39,043 bases of DNA, taken from NCBI GenBank assembly GCA_913055205.1, contig CAJXJN010000018.1, positions 1 to 39,043 on the forward strand. The letters run 5' to 3'. Both the position numbers and the translations under genes were made by a program. This document shows positions 8,710 through 16,648 of this stretch, piece after piece; within the stretch, counting starts at the first letter, position 1; each line of letters starts with the position of its first letter. The notes under the pieces were generated by a model. It did no database searches, was not told the DNA's origin, and worked only from the letters and a program-made list of their open reading frames with translations. The stretch is from an uncultured Sulfurovum sp. GTDB taxonomy: Bacteria; Campylobacterota; Campylobacteria; Campylobacterales; Sulfurovaceae.

Positions 8710-8821
8710 CCATTAAGCTAAGGTTTTTGTTCTTGAAAGTGATACGTCAGCTTCGCCTGAACGCTTGCCGAAGCTAAAGCATCGGTTCCAAAAATATTCG
8801 TATAATCTCTTAGCTTAATGG
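8710..8821. repeat. 112-bp element with 13-bp inverted terminal repeats and an inner hairpin
   Basis: CCATTAAGCTAAG at 8710-8722 and its exact complement at 8809-8821 close the element. Inside, AGCTTCG (8750-8756) and CGAAGCT (8769-8775) form a second stem. The left end with the following bases (8711-8735) repeats the 3' end of the P-type ATPase gene (5822-5847) with few differences. No frame is open through it. It may be a small non-autonomous element or an RNA hairpin. Confidence 0.5.
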
Positions 8822-8879
8822 TATTGGAAGTGCTCTTTATACCCATCTTATCATATTACAGATAAAAGCATCTAACTAG

Positions 8880-8940
8880 TGCTATAATTGACCCCTCTTA
8901 ATAGACTTCTTGCAAAACTCTATATTTTGCAAGAAGTCTA
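8880..8940 (+). promoter_or_regulatory. Extended -10 promoter followed by a strong leader hairpin
   Basis: TGCTATAAT at 8880-8888 is an extended -10; transcription would begin near 8895. The transcript would then enter a perfect inverted repeat with 16-bp arms (8902-8917 and 8925-8940, core GACTTCTTGCAAAA, loop of 7). The hairpin ends 10 bases before the ribosome-binding site GGAGG (8951-8955) of the next gene. There is no T-run after it, so it is not a standard terminator. It may be a leader control structure or a relic of an insertion sequence whose two ends now touch. Confidence 0.55.
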
Positions 8941-8961
8941 ATATACAAATGGAGGATGGTT

Positions 8962-9600
8962 ATGATAAAGCATCTGTTCTGGTTGATGATATGGGGTGCA
9001 GTATTCGGATACATGGAGGCTGCTGTCGTTATCTATCTTCGGGATATCTATTATCCTGAGGGGTTTACATTTCCTCTGGTCGTCATTCCTGCACCTATCA
9101 TGCTGATCGAAGTTTTGCGGGAAGCAGCAACACTGCTCATCGTGTGGACGACAGTATATCTGGTACACGAGAGACTGCAGAGCCGTATTGCAGCTTTTGT
9201 CATACTGTTTGGTATATGGGATATCTTCTACTACATCTTTTTGAAACTGCTTCTGGACTGGCCGGAAAGCCTGGTTACATGGGATATCCTCTTTCTTATC
9301 CCTCTGCCGTGGGTCGGACCGGTCTGGGCACCGGTCCTTGTCTCTATCGGACTTATCTATGCCGGTACAGCCATACTGATACGTAACTATCAAAACCGCT
9401 TTTTGCATTTTGGCAGAGGATTTATACGGAGTGAACTTTTTGCAGCACTTCTTATCATCGTTTCATTCATTATCCCCGGTTTATCTGTGGCTGGGCAGAG
9501 TCTCCCAACCCACTTCCCGTGGTACCTGTTCCTCATGGGGTTCTTCACAGGGCTAGGCGTTTTTCTTTACCATTTTTACCGTTCTGAGAATATCAAATGA
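8962..9600 (+). CDS. Hypothetical multi-pass membrane protein
   Basis: 212 residues from ATG 8962. An ATG at 8956 touches GGAGG and is less likely; 8962 has 6-base spacing. About six hydrophobic segments can be seen (around HLFWLMIWGAVFGYM, LIVWTTVYLVHERL, FVILFGIWDIFYYIFLKLLL, PVLVSIGLIYAGTAILI, ALLIIVSFIIPGL and LFLMGFFTGLGVFLYHF). Charged residues between the helices include a YLRD stretch and HERLQSR. No transporter or enzyme motif was recognised. It stands alone and converges with the DUF503 gene. The leader contains an unusual hairpin (8902-8940). The function is unknown. Confidence 0.82.
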   Translation: MIKHLFWLMIWGAVFGYMEAAVVIYLRDIYYPEGFTFPLVVIPAPIMLIEVLREAATLLIVWTTVYLVHERLQSRIAAFVILFGIWDIFYYIFLKLLLDWPESLVTWDILFLIPLPWVGPVWAPVLVSIGLIYAGTAILIRNYQNRFLHFGRGFIRSELFAALLIIVSFIIPGLSVAGQSLPTHFPWYLFLMGFFTGLGVFLYHFYRSENIK

Positions 9601-9640
9601 GAAGTATTGTCAAATATGTATTGACTCCCGCATATATAAA

Positions 9641-9916
9641 TCAGATCTCTTCATACTCCAGGTCATAGTGATACTCCGAAAAATTTCTCTCAAGCATCTT
9701 TTCGATCTTCTCACGGTACTGCACAGCTCCAAGGGAGTTTGGAGAGAGAAAGACAAAAGCAATATCAGCTTCTTTGGCGTATTCACCGCTGACATCAAGC
9801 ACAGAGAGGTTAAAGGCTTTGAGCTTCTCTTTCATGCTGTTGGTGACACTCCTGCGTCCTTTGAGTGATTGGACATACGGCAGGTCTATGTGAAATATGC
9901 AGTTACAAATAATCAT
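9641..9916 (-). CDS. DUF503 family protein (YlxP-like)
   Basis: 91 residues from the ATG at 9916. The frame is open further upstream, but the family begins at this Met (MIICNCIFHIDLPYVQSLKG). The motif QSLKGRRSVTNSMKEKLKAF matches the DUF503 signature (SLKxKRSVVKSLxxRL), and the rest (FLSPNSLGAVQYREKIEKML) completes the small ferredoxin-like fold. Some relatives are encoded next to rbfA and infB and are thought to act with ribosomes; here the gene is alone. There is no Shine-Dalgarno. A TATAAT lies at 9924-9929, only 7 bases before the ATG, so the mRNA may be leaderless. Confidence 0.83.
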   Translation of the reverse strand: MIICNCIFHIDLPYVQSLKGRRSVTNSMKEKLKAFNLSVLDVSGEYAKEADIAFVFLSPNSLGAVQYREKIEKMLERNFSEYHYDLEYEEI

Positions 9917-10111
9917 GGGTAATATTATATCTGATTTTTGTTTTATGGGGAATGGAGGGTCTGTCATTGAATCCGGCAAAGGGCAAAGCAATTTTCTCTG
10001 ATCGATCTTCAGTAATGTTCAGGTGAGGAAAGTAAACCTTAGTCCCTCCAAAAAATAGGCTATACTATTACATCACAAAAAGCGCTATAATAAAAACTAT
10101 AGAGGTACAAA

Positions 10112-11239
10112 ATGTTAAAAAGAAAAATGAGACTCTTCAAACTGCTTGGTTTTACCGTATCGATCGATGCGAGTTGGGGGATCATCCTTTTTTTGGTGAT
10201 CTGGTCGCTTGCTGAGGGACTTTTCCCCAATTATTTCCCGGATCTTAACATACGAACCTATTGGCTGATGGGACTGTTCGGGGCGATAGGGCTCTTTGTC
10301 TCCATCATCATCCATGAGTTCTCCCACTCACTCATAGCCCGCAAGTACGGACTTCAAATAAAAGGTATCACACTCTTTATCTTTGGTGGCGTAGCTGAAA
10401 TGAAAGATGAACCTGACAATCCCAGAACTGAATTCTTCATGGCAATCGCAGGACCCATAGCCAGCTTCATACTTTCCCTTCTCTTCGCTGCCTTCTATCA
10501 GATCACCACCATCATCGAAGCACCCGTACCACTCATAGGGATACTAGGGTATCTCAGTGCCATTAATATGCTGCTTGCAATATTCAACATGATACCGGCA
10601 TTTCCTACAGACGGCGGACGGATACTACGTTCCGTTCTATGGTGGATAAAAGGCGACATCCGCTGGGCGACGAGGTTGGCTTCACGTATCAGTCTGCTAT
10701 TTGCCATAGCCATCATCTTCATAGGATTTATGAATCTGATCGGAGGCAATTTCATAGGGGGATTGTGGTGGGTACTCATCGGATCTTTTCTCTTTAATGC
10801 TGCCAACGCTTCATATCAAAATCTGCTGGTAAAGCAATCATTTGAAGGAAAAACCGTACGTGACTTCATGAACCCCAATACGGTTACCGTACCTTCGAAG
10901 ATAACACTGCAGGAATTTCTTGACAAGTATCTCTACCACTACCATTACAAGATGTTTCCTGTCATGGAAGATAATAGCGTTTCAGGGATCATCACGCTAC
11001 AGGCTCTCAAAGCAGTTCCCCGTGAAGAGTGGCAGCACCTCCTGGTTGATAAAGTGATGCATCCGCTTAATCCGGACAATTCGATAACCCCTGATACCCC
11101 TATCAAAGATGCCCTAATTCAAATGAATGACACTGGGCTCAGCCGCCTACTGGTCATGGAGCACAAAAAGATGATAGGGATCGTTACCCTCAAGGACCTA
11201 CTCGAATTTTTGACAGTGAAGATGGAGCTGGAAGAGTAA
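10112..11239 (+). CDS. Site-2 protease family (M50) metalloprotease with two CBS domains
   Basis: 375 residues. An N-terminal membrane part of about six helices carries the zinc site HEFSH (residues 68-72) and, in a later helix, the third ligand region FPTDGGR with Asp167. After about residue 225 come two CBS domains (RDFMNPNTVTVPSK and VDKVMHPLN mark their starts), which in this family bind adenine nucleotides and may tune activity. This is the SpoIVFB-like branch; such enzymes cut membrane-embedded substrates inside the bilayer. The substrate cannot be read here. GAGGTACAAA precedes the ATG, and possible -10 elements are TATACT near 10063 and TATAAT near 10086. The gene appears complete and monocistronic. 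Confidence 0.92.
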   Translation: MLKRKMRLFKLLGFTVSIDASWGIILFLVIWSLAEGLFPNYFPDLNIRTYWLMGLFGAIGLFVSIIIHEFSHSLIARKYGLQIKGITLFIFGGVAEMKDEPDNPRTEFFMAIAGPIASFILSLLFAAFYQITTIIEAPVPLIGILGYLSAINMLLAIFNMIPAFPTDGGRILRSVLWWIKGDIRWATRLASRISLLFAIAIIFIGFMNLIGGNFIGGLWWVLIGSFLFNAANASYQNLLVKQSFEGKTVRDFMNPNTVTVPSKITLQEFLDKYLYHYHYKMFPVMEDNSVSGIITLQALKAVPREEWQHLLVDKVMHPLNPDNSITPDTPIKDALIQMNDTGLSRLLVMEHKKMIGIVTLKDLLEFLTVKMELEE

Positions 11240-11349
11240 ATCCTCCTCATCTTCAACCCCTCCTCCGAAAAACTATTTTTACATATCTATATAACACCGA
11301 ATTACAATTTGCATGATACATTTCAGCTTTCTCAAAAAGGGATCCAAGT

Positions 11350-11694
11350 TCATCTAAATTGCTGATCCTCAGCTTGCTTCCAATCCCAAAATAACCATAC
11401 TAAGAGTAGCACTCCGATCCCCAGATTGATCCAACTGCCACCATCTTCAAAAAGCTTTTCAAGTACCCAGTAGAGCTGTCTTCCCGTCTCTGTCGGTTCG
11501 GTCAGAGTATGGACATGCGCCCAGGCAGTGATCTCCCCTCCCCAGATGAATCCTGCGATCTCCGGGACGATAAAGAAAAGCACAATACCAAGCGCACCCC
11601 AAATACTCCGACTTGGCTTCAGTGATTGGGCACTTTTTCGCAAGACAGGATTTCTCGCTGCACGCTCGGCTGCAGACTTGATACGTTTTTTCAT
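11350..11694 (-). CDS. Small hypothetical membrane protein
   Basis: 114 residues. A basic N-terminus (KKRIKSAAERAARNPVLRKS) is followed by a hydrophobic helix (WGALGIVLFFIVPEIAGFIW), a loop and a second helix (WINLGIGVLLLVWLFWDW). The basic N-terminus suggests a cytoplasmic start. No domain was recognised. The ribosome-binding site is weak (AAGAGAAA before the ATG). The gene lies alone between the site-2 protease and the HAD phosphatase genes, reading toward the former. Real by composition; the function is unknown. Confidence 0.68.
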   Translation of the reverse strand: MKKRIKSAAERAARNPVLRKSAQSLKPSRSIWGALGIVLFFIVPEIAGFIWGGEITAWAHVHTLTEPTETGRQLYWVLEKLFEDGGSWINLGIGVLLLVWLFWDWKQAEDQQFR

Positions 11695-11775
11695 TTTCTC
11701 TTATACTCCATTATATAAAAAATTTAGGGTCTGTAGGTCAAAATTCAAGATTTGAATCCTGACCTTTAAAATAAA

Positions 11776-11804
11776 AGGCGGTAGTTCAAATCCACCTCCC
11801 GCAA
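11776..11804 (+). other. tRNA 3'-end-like fragment
   Basis: GTAGTTCAAATCCACCTCCC with GCA after it (11781-11803) looks like a T-loop (TTCAAAT), a T-stem and an acceptor 3' strand (CTCCCGC plus A), as in Leu- or Gly-type tRNAs. The T-stem has a mismatch and no 5' half is present, so it is not a working tRNA. A second TTCAAATC on the other strand lies at 11747-11754 within an imperfect inverted repeat (11735-11765). Remnants of this kind are left when elements integrate at tRNA genes. Confidence 0.3.
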
Positions 11805-11809
11805 CTCAA

Positions 11810-12574
11810 TCACTTCACAACAGACAAAATCTTTAATAACGCATTAACATCTTCAAGTATATAATCAGGTTGTATCCCCTTGTTCAGATCACACTCTTGA
11901 AACTTTCCTGTTTTTACCAGTGCCGCTTTGAGTCCGGCATTTTGTGCACCTTGAATGTCTGATTCTATGTCATCTCCTATCATAAGAACTTCATGAGGCT
12001 GGAGTCCCATCGATCCTACGGCAAGATGAAAAAAGGTTTGACTGGGTTTACCTATGATCCTGGCTTCTTTGCCTGATGCGAACTCCAATGCGGAGATGAA
12101 ACCGCCGGCATCCATGGAAAGTACCCCGTCATCATCTTTAAAATATCTGTTTTTTGCTGCTGCAATAAGTGAAGCACCATTTGTAAGTGCTCTGAATGCC
12201 CTGTTCATATGTGCATAATCAAAATTGGTATATGCATCCCCTACTACTACAAAATCCGGATGGTCTGATTTAAGGGACTCGAAATAATGGTCTGCTTCAT
12301 CTGTCATAACGGTTTGTACAGTAGCATGATTTGATAAAACATAATTTTTTGTAGCATCCAGTGCTGTAAAAAGTTCTTCTTTGTTGATATTAAACCCGAA
12401 ATTTGAGAGTTTTTCAATGATGGTTGAAGGTACACGTCTTGTTGTATTTGTTACAAAACGAAGGGGGTAATGCTGTTGCAGATACGAAATGGTATCGGTA
12501 GCACCATTGATGACGTGGCTTCCCACATACAGTACTCCGCCAATATCAAAGATCAATCCTTTTATCTTTTTCAT
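11810..12574 (-). CDS. HAD-IIA family hydrolase (LHPP/NagD-like phosphatase)
   Basis: 254 residues, the usual size. The nucleophile Asp10 lies in LIFDIGGVLY. The usual second Asp of the DxD motif is replaced by Gly12, as is common in the LHPP-type branch (DISGVLY). RFVTNTTRR supplies the motif-2 Thr, GKPSQTFFHLA the motif-3 Lys region, and MIGDDIESDIQGAQNAGL the Mg-binding motif. A cap of the C2 type lies between. Such enzymes act on small phosphoesters or N-phospho compounds; the substrate is not predicted. AAAGGAGCCGTTC before the ATG gives a good start. Confidence 0.9.
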   Translation of the reverse strand: MKKIKGLIFDIGGVLYVGSHVINGATDTISYLQQHYPLRFVTNTTRRVPSTIIEKLSNFGFNINKEELFTALDATKNYVLSNHATVQTVMTDEADHYFESLKSDHPDFVVVGDAYTNFDYAHMNRAFRALTNGASLIAAAKNRYFKDDDGVLSMDAGGFISALEFASGKEARIIGKPSQTFFHLAVGSMGLQPHEVLMIGDDIESDIQGAQNAGLKAALVKTGKFQECDLNKGIQPDYILEDVNALLKILSVVK

Positions 12575-12813
12575 GAACGGCTCCTTTGTGAACGGTTTTC
12601 CGGTACCCTATTATACTATATACTCCACCAGATCCTCACTTTTTCCACTCTCTTCCCGAAAGGACACGATATTGAATTCCGGCATACGCTGCCGCTTTGA
12701 CATACATATCTCTCTTTCGGTCTTCCTGTCCGGACCTTCTATACTGTACCCTTATTTTTGACTATAATAAGAAAAACCACTCTGTTTATATACTTCGGGA
12801 ACAGGAGGCAACA

Positions 12814-13677
12814 ATGCACCATCCAATACAACTGAAACTTATACGCATCTATTTTGCTGCTGTCAGCCGTTTGTTTCCTTCTTTGGCTGTGATATCGGCA
12901 CACAGGCTTTTTCATCATCCGGTCAACAGCAAAAGGAAGAACCGTCATGAAAAAGCACTGCCGAAAGCAACGAAATTTTCTGTCCCTCTTTACGAAAAAG
13001 CAACACTGCAGGGATACAGCTGGGGCAGTACAGATCATCCCACAGTTCTCCTGGTACACGGTTGGTCAACCACATCACGAAGCATGAGCCATTTTGCTGA
13101 AATACTACTCAAGAACAACTACCGGGTAGTCTCCTATGATGCATTGCGCCACGGAGAGAGTAAAGGAGCATTCTCGGACCTGGCAAACTGGGCGGACAGT
13201 GTACGGGCTGTGTTGAAGCATACCGGTCCGGTAGAGTGTATCATCGCCCACTCTTTTGGAGGTGCAGCTGTGACCGTAGCTTCCAAACTGGGGTTACCCA
13301 CTGAAAAACTGGTTCTTGTCGCACCTATCCATGATGTGATCTCTGTTTCCGATAATTTTGCAAAACACTTGGGTATCCCTCCTTATGTCACAGAAAAAAT
13401 GCGTGATTATACATGGAAACATAATGAAAAAGGATTTCAAAAATACGGAACTGACTGGAGTGACTTATTTAACTCCGGGCTTCATGTACCAACACTTATA
13501 TTTCACGACAAAGAAGATAGGGAAATAGGCATAGAACACTCTAAAGCGTTATGTCAAAAATGGCCGTGGGCAATACTTGAACAAACCCAGGGTTTAGGGC
13601 ATAGAACGATCTTGGATAATGAAGCTGTAGTAAAAGAGACTTTGGCATTTATACAAAATAAAGCGTACCCTTTATAA
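12814..13677 (+). CDS. Alpha/beta hydrolase
   Basis: 287 residues from ATG 12814, which has AGGAGG at 12803-12808. An open frame extends 117 bases upstream, but without a ribosome-binding site. VLLVHGWSTTSRSM (about residue 78) holds the oxyanion loop, AHSFGG the nucleophile elbow with Ser147, FHDKEDREI the acid (Asp232 or Asp235), and LGHRTIL the catalytic His263. The 60-residue N-terminal extension is basic and contains a possible membrane-associated helix (IYFAAVSRLFPSLAVISA). This is a general esterase/lipase-type fold; the substrate is unknown. Confidence 0.88.
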   Translation: MHHPIQLKLIRIYFAAVSRLFPSLAVISAHRLFHHPVNSKRKNRHEKALPKATKFSVPLYEKATLQGYSWGSTDHPTVLLVHGWSTTSRSMSHFAEILLKNNYRVVSYDALRHGESKGAFSDLANWADSVRAVLKHTGPVECIIAHSFGGAAVTVASKLGLPTEKLVLVAPIHDVISVSDNFAKHLGIPPYVTEKMRDYTWKHNEKGFQKYGTDWSDLFNSGLHVPTLIFHDKEDREIGIEHSKALCQKWPWAILEQTQGLGHRTILDNEAVVKETLAFIQNKAYPL

Positions 13678-13864
13678 TGCTTAAGCCGTTTTAGTACGAT
13701 AAAATCCAAAACAGATAAAAGTCATTCATAAACCAAAAAGACCCTATAGAAACAATTAGAACACAATACCGTAGAGACTTAAGCTGGCGTCCGGCTCTAT
13801 TCTTCCCTTTTCTTGGCTGGGTTTCTCCTATATATTTTAGTTTTTTCAGGTACATACATATTCA

Positions 13865-14524
13865 TTACAGCAACCCCTCATCAGAAAAACTGTAAAACCC
13901 GTGCTTTGAGAGTATGACATGGTCAAGCAGCTCTATACCTACTAACTTTGACACCTCTTTGAGCCTTTGGGTTATCTGTATATCTGCCCTGCTCGCTTCG
14001 AGTGTTCCCGATGGATGATTATGGGCGATAATGATGCCTGCTGCTCTGTCAGATATCGCATCACTGAACACCTCCCTTGGATGGACTATGCTTTGGTTCA
14101 GTGTGCCTATGAACACTGTGCGTGTGTTAATGATGTGGGAAGCACCATCGAGGGTAATGGTGAGGAAATGTTCTTGGGTTTTGGTGCTAAAAGGTTTGAG
14201 TTCATCATAGACCTCTTTTGCTGATGTGATACGCGTGTTGTTGCGTATGAGGTAACGTTTGCTTAGTTCTATAGAAGCGAGTATCTGCGAGGCTTTGGCT
14301 ATGCCCAGTCCGTGAATGTCACAAAGTTTGTCAAGTGTCAAGTTGTCAAAGTCACTCTCTAACATAGAGACGATCTCTTTTGACAACTTACGTACATCTT
14401 TTCCCTGCACACCAGAGCCAAGCAGCATGGACAAAAGCTCATCATTTTTAAGTGCCTGGGCACCTTTTGCTGCCAATTTTTCTCTGGGCTTGTCATCTTT
14501 ATGTAACTCTTTAATACGTTTCAT
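13865..14524 (-). CDS. radC: RadC family protein (JAB/MPN domain)
   Basis: 219 residues, full length. An N-terminal helix-hairpin-helix part (HGLGIAKASQILASIELSKR) is followed by the JAB/MPN domain with the metal motif HNHPSG at residues 168-173 and Asp181 eight residues later. Despite the name, RadC has no proven role in DNA repair, and the metal site suggests a protease- or nuclease-like reaction. AAGG lies about 14 bases before the ATG. The gene stands alone and diverges from the MORN lipoprotein gene. Confidence 0.93.
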   Translation of the reverse strand: MKRIKELHKDDKPREKLAAKGAQALKNDELLSMLLGSGVQGKDVRKLSKEIVSMLESDFDNLTLDKLCDIHGLGIAKASQILASIELSKRYLIRNNTRITSAKEVYDELKPFSTKTQEHFLTITLDGASHIINTRTVFIGTLNQSIVHPREVFSDAISDRAAGIIIAHNHPSGTLEASRADIQITQRLKEVSKLVGIELLDHVILSKHGFYSFSDEGLL

Positions 14525-14670
14525 TTTATAAACCTTATTTCCTTTTTATCGATCTTCTGCATCTCTCAAAGTCCATAAATCTTCTTCCTGAACCTATGGA
14601 TTGCCAAAGTATAAACCTATTCCCCAAAAGCACTTAAAAAGATGTCAAATTGACATACTTTTGAATCCTT

Positions 14671-14699
14671 TTGAAAGACAAAGTAATTTATAGTATACT
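14671..14699 (+). promoter_or_regulatory. Sigma-70 promoter of the MORN lipoprotein gene
   Basis: TTGAAA (14671-14676), a 17-bp spacer and TATACT (14694-14699) make a near-consensus promoter, expected to start near 14706. Just upstream, ATGTC and GACAT (14642-14646 and 14652-14656) form a small palindrome, and TGTCAA recurs at 14702; these could be operator half-sites. Confidence 0.7.
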
Positions 14700-14731
14700 A
14701 ATGTCAATATTATAAACATGAAGGTACATCT

Positions 14732-15178
14732 ATGAAAAAAACTTCTTTATTTCTTCTTCTTTTCTCTCTTCTTTTCTTCACTGCCTGTGAAGGACCAGGT
14801 TTAGGGGGGAAAGTTAAAAAAGAGTATTTCACCGGAGGAAAGCTCCGTTCTGAATTTTTCATGACCGACTCGACCGGACAAAATGGTCTGCTTAAAAAAT
14901 ATGGCTACGATGGGAAACTTACATCAACTGTTACCCTCAAAAATGGTGTTAAGAACGGTATAGAAACCTGGTTTGATCCACATGGCCGTGTTATTATGAG
15001 AATACCTTATGTAAATGGAGAAAAACATGGTATTCAAAAAGCTTATTATCCAAATGGTGATGTTATGATCGCTACCACTTACCAAAACAATGTAAAAAAT
15101 GGTAAAGCAACAGCCTATAACCAGGATGGTACTATTAATCAGCAGGTCATATTTAAAAATGGTAAAATCATAAACTAA
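14732..15178 (+). CDS. YwqK/MORN-repeat lipoprotein
   Basis: 148 residues. The signal peptide ends in FFTAC, making Cys19 the lipid site. The rest has YwqK-type repeats of the form YxxGKLRSE / YDGKLTST / KNGVKNG / YPNGDVMIATTYQNNVKNG / KNGK. Such repeats (toxin_YwqK family name in databases, although a toxin link is not shown) are common in envelope proteins. The protein is probably anchored in a membrane facing the periplasm. The metallopeptidase gene begins 6 bases after its stop, so the two are probably one operon under the promoter at 14671. Confidence 0.85.
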   Translation: MKKTSLFLLLFSLLFFTACEGPGLGGKVKKEYFTGGKLRSEFFMTDSTGQNGLLKKYGYDGKLTSTVTLKNGVKNGIETWFDPHGRVIMRIPYVNGEKHGIQKAYYPNGDVMIATTYQNNVKNGKATAYNQDGTINQQVIFKNGKIIN

Positions 15179-15184
15179 TCTTTG

Positions 15185-15859
15185 ATGTTGGCACTTTTAC
15201 CACAATATACGCATATCGTCAACCCTAAACTAAAACATACCTATCTCACTTTTGATGACGAGGCGAACCTCGTCATCAAGTCTCCCAAAGTCTCTCAACA
15301 CTACATCGAACAACTACTGCTTAAAAAATCTAAGTGGATCAACAGATCCAGAGAAAAACTTTTGCAGAAAAAAGGGAGACTTTTAGATTTTTCTGAAGAG
15401 GCAACACTCTATTATCAAGGTCATGCGTACCCATTGAGACTGATAGCTCACTCAAAAAAGAGAACACAACTCATCTTTAGTCAGGAAGCATTTTTACTCT
15501 ATTATCACCACTACAATGAAATGATTTTTCAAAAACATATTGACAACTTTTACAAAGAAAAGGCGAAACAGTGCCTTCCTCCTCTTGTAGAGAAATGGTC
15601 TCAGCAGATGGCTCTTGTACCTGAAAGTATACGCTTTCGTAAAACAAAACGGCAATGGGGCAGCTGTTCCGGGGAGAATGTTTTGAGTTTTAACACAATG
15701 CTCATGAAGCTTCCTCTATCTGTGATACAATACATCATCGTTCATGAACTGGCACATATTGAACATAAACACCATCAAAAAAGTTTTTGGTGCTTAATTG
15801 AACAACATTTGCCTGACTACAAAGAACATGTCACAGAACTAAAGAACTACACCACTTAA
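15185..15859 (+). CDS. YgjP-like (SprT/M48-related) metallopeptidase
   Basis: 224 residues from ATG 15185; a TTG one codon earlier is also in frame. The zinc motif HELAH is at residues 187-191, with a following HKHHQKSFW that supplies a third ligand. KTKRQWGSCSGENVLSFNTM is the conserved WGSC block of the YgjP/DUF45 family. There is no signal peptide, so it is cytoplasmic. Substrates of this family are not defined; gene order in other bacteria has linked it to restriction systems, which is not the case here. It lies between the MORN lipoprotein and the zinc-ribbon protein genes, in one apparent operon. Confidence 0.88.
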   Translation: MLALLPQYTHIVNPKLKHTYLTFDDEANLVIKSPKVSQHYIEQLLLKKSKWINRSREKLLQKKGRLLDFSEEATLYYQGHAYPLRLIAHSKKRTQLIFSQEAFLLYYHHYNEMIFQKHIDNFYKEKAKQCLPPLVEKWSQQMALVPESIRFRKTKRQWGSCSGENVLSFNTMLMKLPLSVIQYIIVHELAHIEHKHHQKSFWCLIEQHLPDYKEHVTELKNYTT

Positions 15860-15893
15860 GGAGTCACCCATCGATTTTTATCTTTTAGCCTTT

Positions 15894-16142
15894 ATGCTTA
15901 TCATCCTTACAGGGTCAGTAAGCGTTTACATCTATTATCTTAAAGAGAAGAAAGAGCAGCTTGACAGTATCAAAAGAGGCTTTTGTCCCAAGTGTCATCA
16001 AAAAAGCATAGAGCTGACAGACCAACGGTCCGGCGGCTGTTCGGGTCCAAAGATCCTCTCTTTTGAATGTACGGAGTGCGGGTATGCCAACAGTTTTTCC
16101 GTTGAAAATAGCGGAAGTTGCGGTACGGGCGGATGTCACTAG
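15894..16142 (+). CDS. Zinc-ribbon membrane protein; true start probably at an ATC codon, 15870
   Basis: 82 residues from ATG 15894. A membrane helix (MLIILTGSVSVYIYYL) leads to CPKC and CTEC pairs, a four-Cys zinc ribbon, and a Cys/Gly-rich end (SGSCGTGGCH). An AAGGAG at 15858-15863 overlaps the stop of the previous gene but lies 30 bases before this ATG. It sits exactly 6 bases before the in-frame codon ATC at 15870, which would add eight residues (IDFYLLAF) and lengthen the helix to a normal size. The function is unknown; a small redox or metal-binding role is a guess. Confidence 0.78.
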   Translation: MLIILTGSVSVYIYYLKEKKEQLDSIKRGFCPKCHQKSIELTDQRSGGCSGPKILSFECTECGYANSFSVENSGSCGTGGCH

Positions 16143-16171
16143 TTGACACCTAAGCCTTTTCATGTTATAAC
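16143..16171 (+). promoter_or_regulatory. Near-consensus promoter of the globin gene
   Basis: TTGACA at 16143-16148 overlaps the stop region of the zinc-ribbon gene. A 17-bp spacer separates it from TATAAC at 16166-16171. Transcription would start near 16178, close to the ATG at 16190. Confidence 0.7.
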
Positions 16172-16189
16172 CTTTAAAAAAGGTATTTT

Positions 16190-16648
16190 ATGCACTTTTC
16201 TGCAAGTTCACTCAACTTTTCTATACTCCCTTATCAGGAAGGGTATAACCCTCCGGTCACTAAACCAAACCCGGCATTTTTAACAGAAATAGGCGAAGAA
16301 GGGATACGTGCACTGCTCGACAGATTTTATATGGGACTCTTTGAAAGTCCTATCAAACACCTCTTTCCCAAAGACAAAGAGGAGATGAAACAAGCAGGAC
16401 AAACTTCTGCAGATTTTTTCATCCAGATCTGTGGAGGGACACCCTACTTCAACCAAAACCGCGGAGCACCCCAAATGGGAAGGAGACATGCTCCCTTTGC
16501 CATCACTCCTGAGGCAAGGCTTCACTGGCTTGTTACTTTTGAAGAGGGACTGCAACCACTCATAGGGAAAACCGGTGATGAGAATCTGCAAAGTTTTTGG
16601 GACTATATCAATGTATTCTCCATCTGGATGGTAAATACCAAAGGTTAA
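16190..16648 (+). CDS. Truncated haemoglobin (group II-like)
   Basis: 152 residues. The globin core has the proximal His100 in RRHAPF, Tyr47 at the B10 position (DRFYMGLF) and Trp113 at G8 (HWLVTFEEGL), a pattern of group II (TrHbO-like) globins. QICGGTPYF and GAPQMG are conserved stretches of this group. A 27-residue N-terminal extension precedes the core. Such globins bind O2 and NO and may protect against nitrosative stress. The 3' end overlaps the end of the opposite Msr gene by 4 bases. Confidence 0.9.
   Translation: MHFSASSLNFSILPYQEGYNPPVTKPNPAFLTEIGEEGIRALLDRFYMGLFESPIKHLFPKDKEEMKQAGQTSADFFIQICGGTPYFNQNRGAPQMGRRHAPFAITPEARLHWLVTFEEGLQPLIGKTGDENLQSFWDYINVFSIWMVNTKG

Noticed and set aside
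11735-11804. A complete tRNA gene
   Set aside because: No D-arm or anticodon arm and no 5' acceptor strand can be found, and the T-stem has a mismatch.
13678-13864. A gene in the gap before radC
   Set aside because: Frames are interrupted and no ribosome-binding site and start pair is present.
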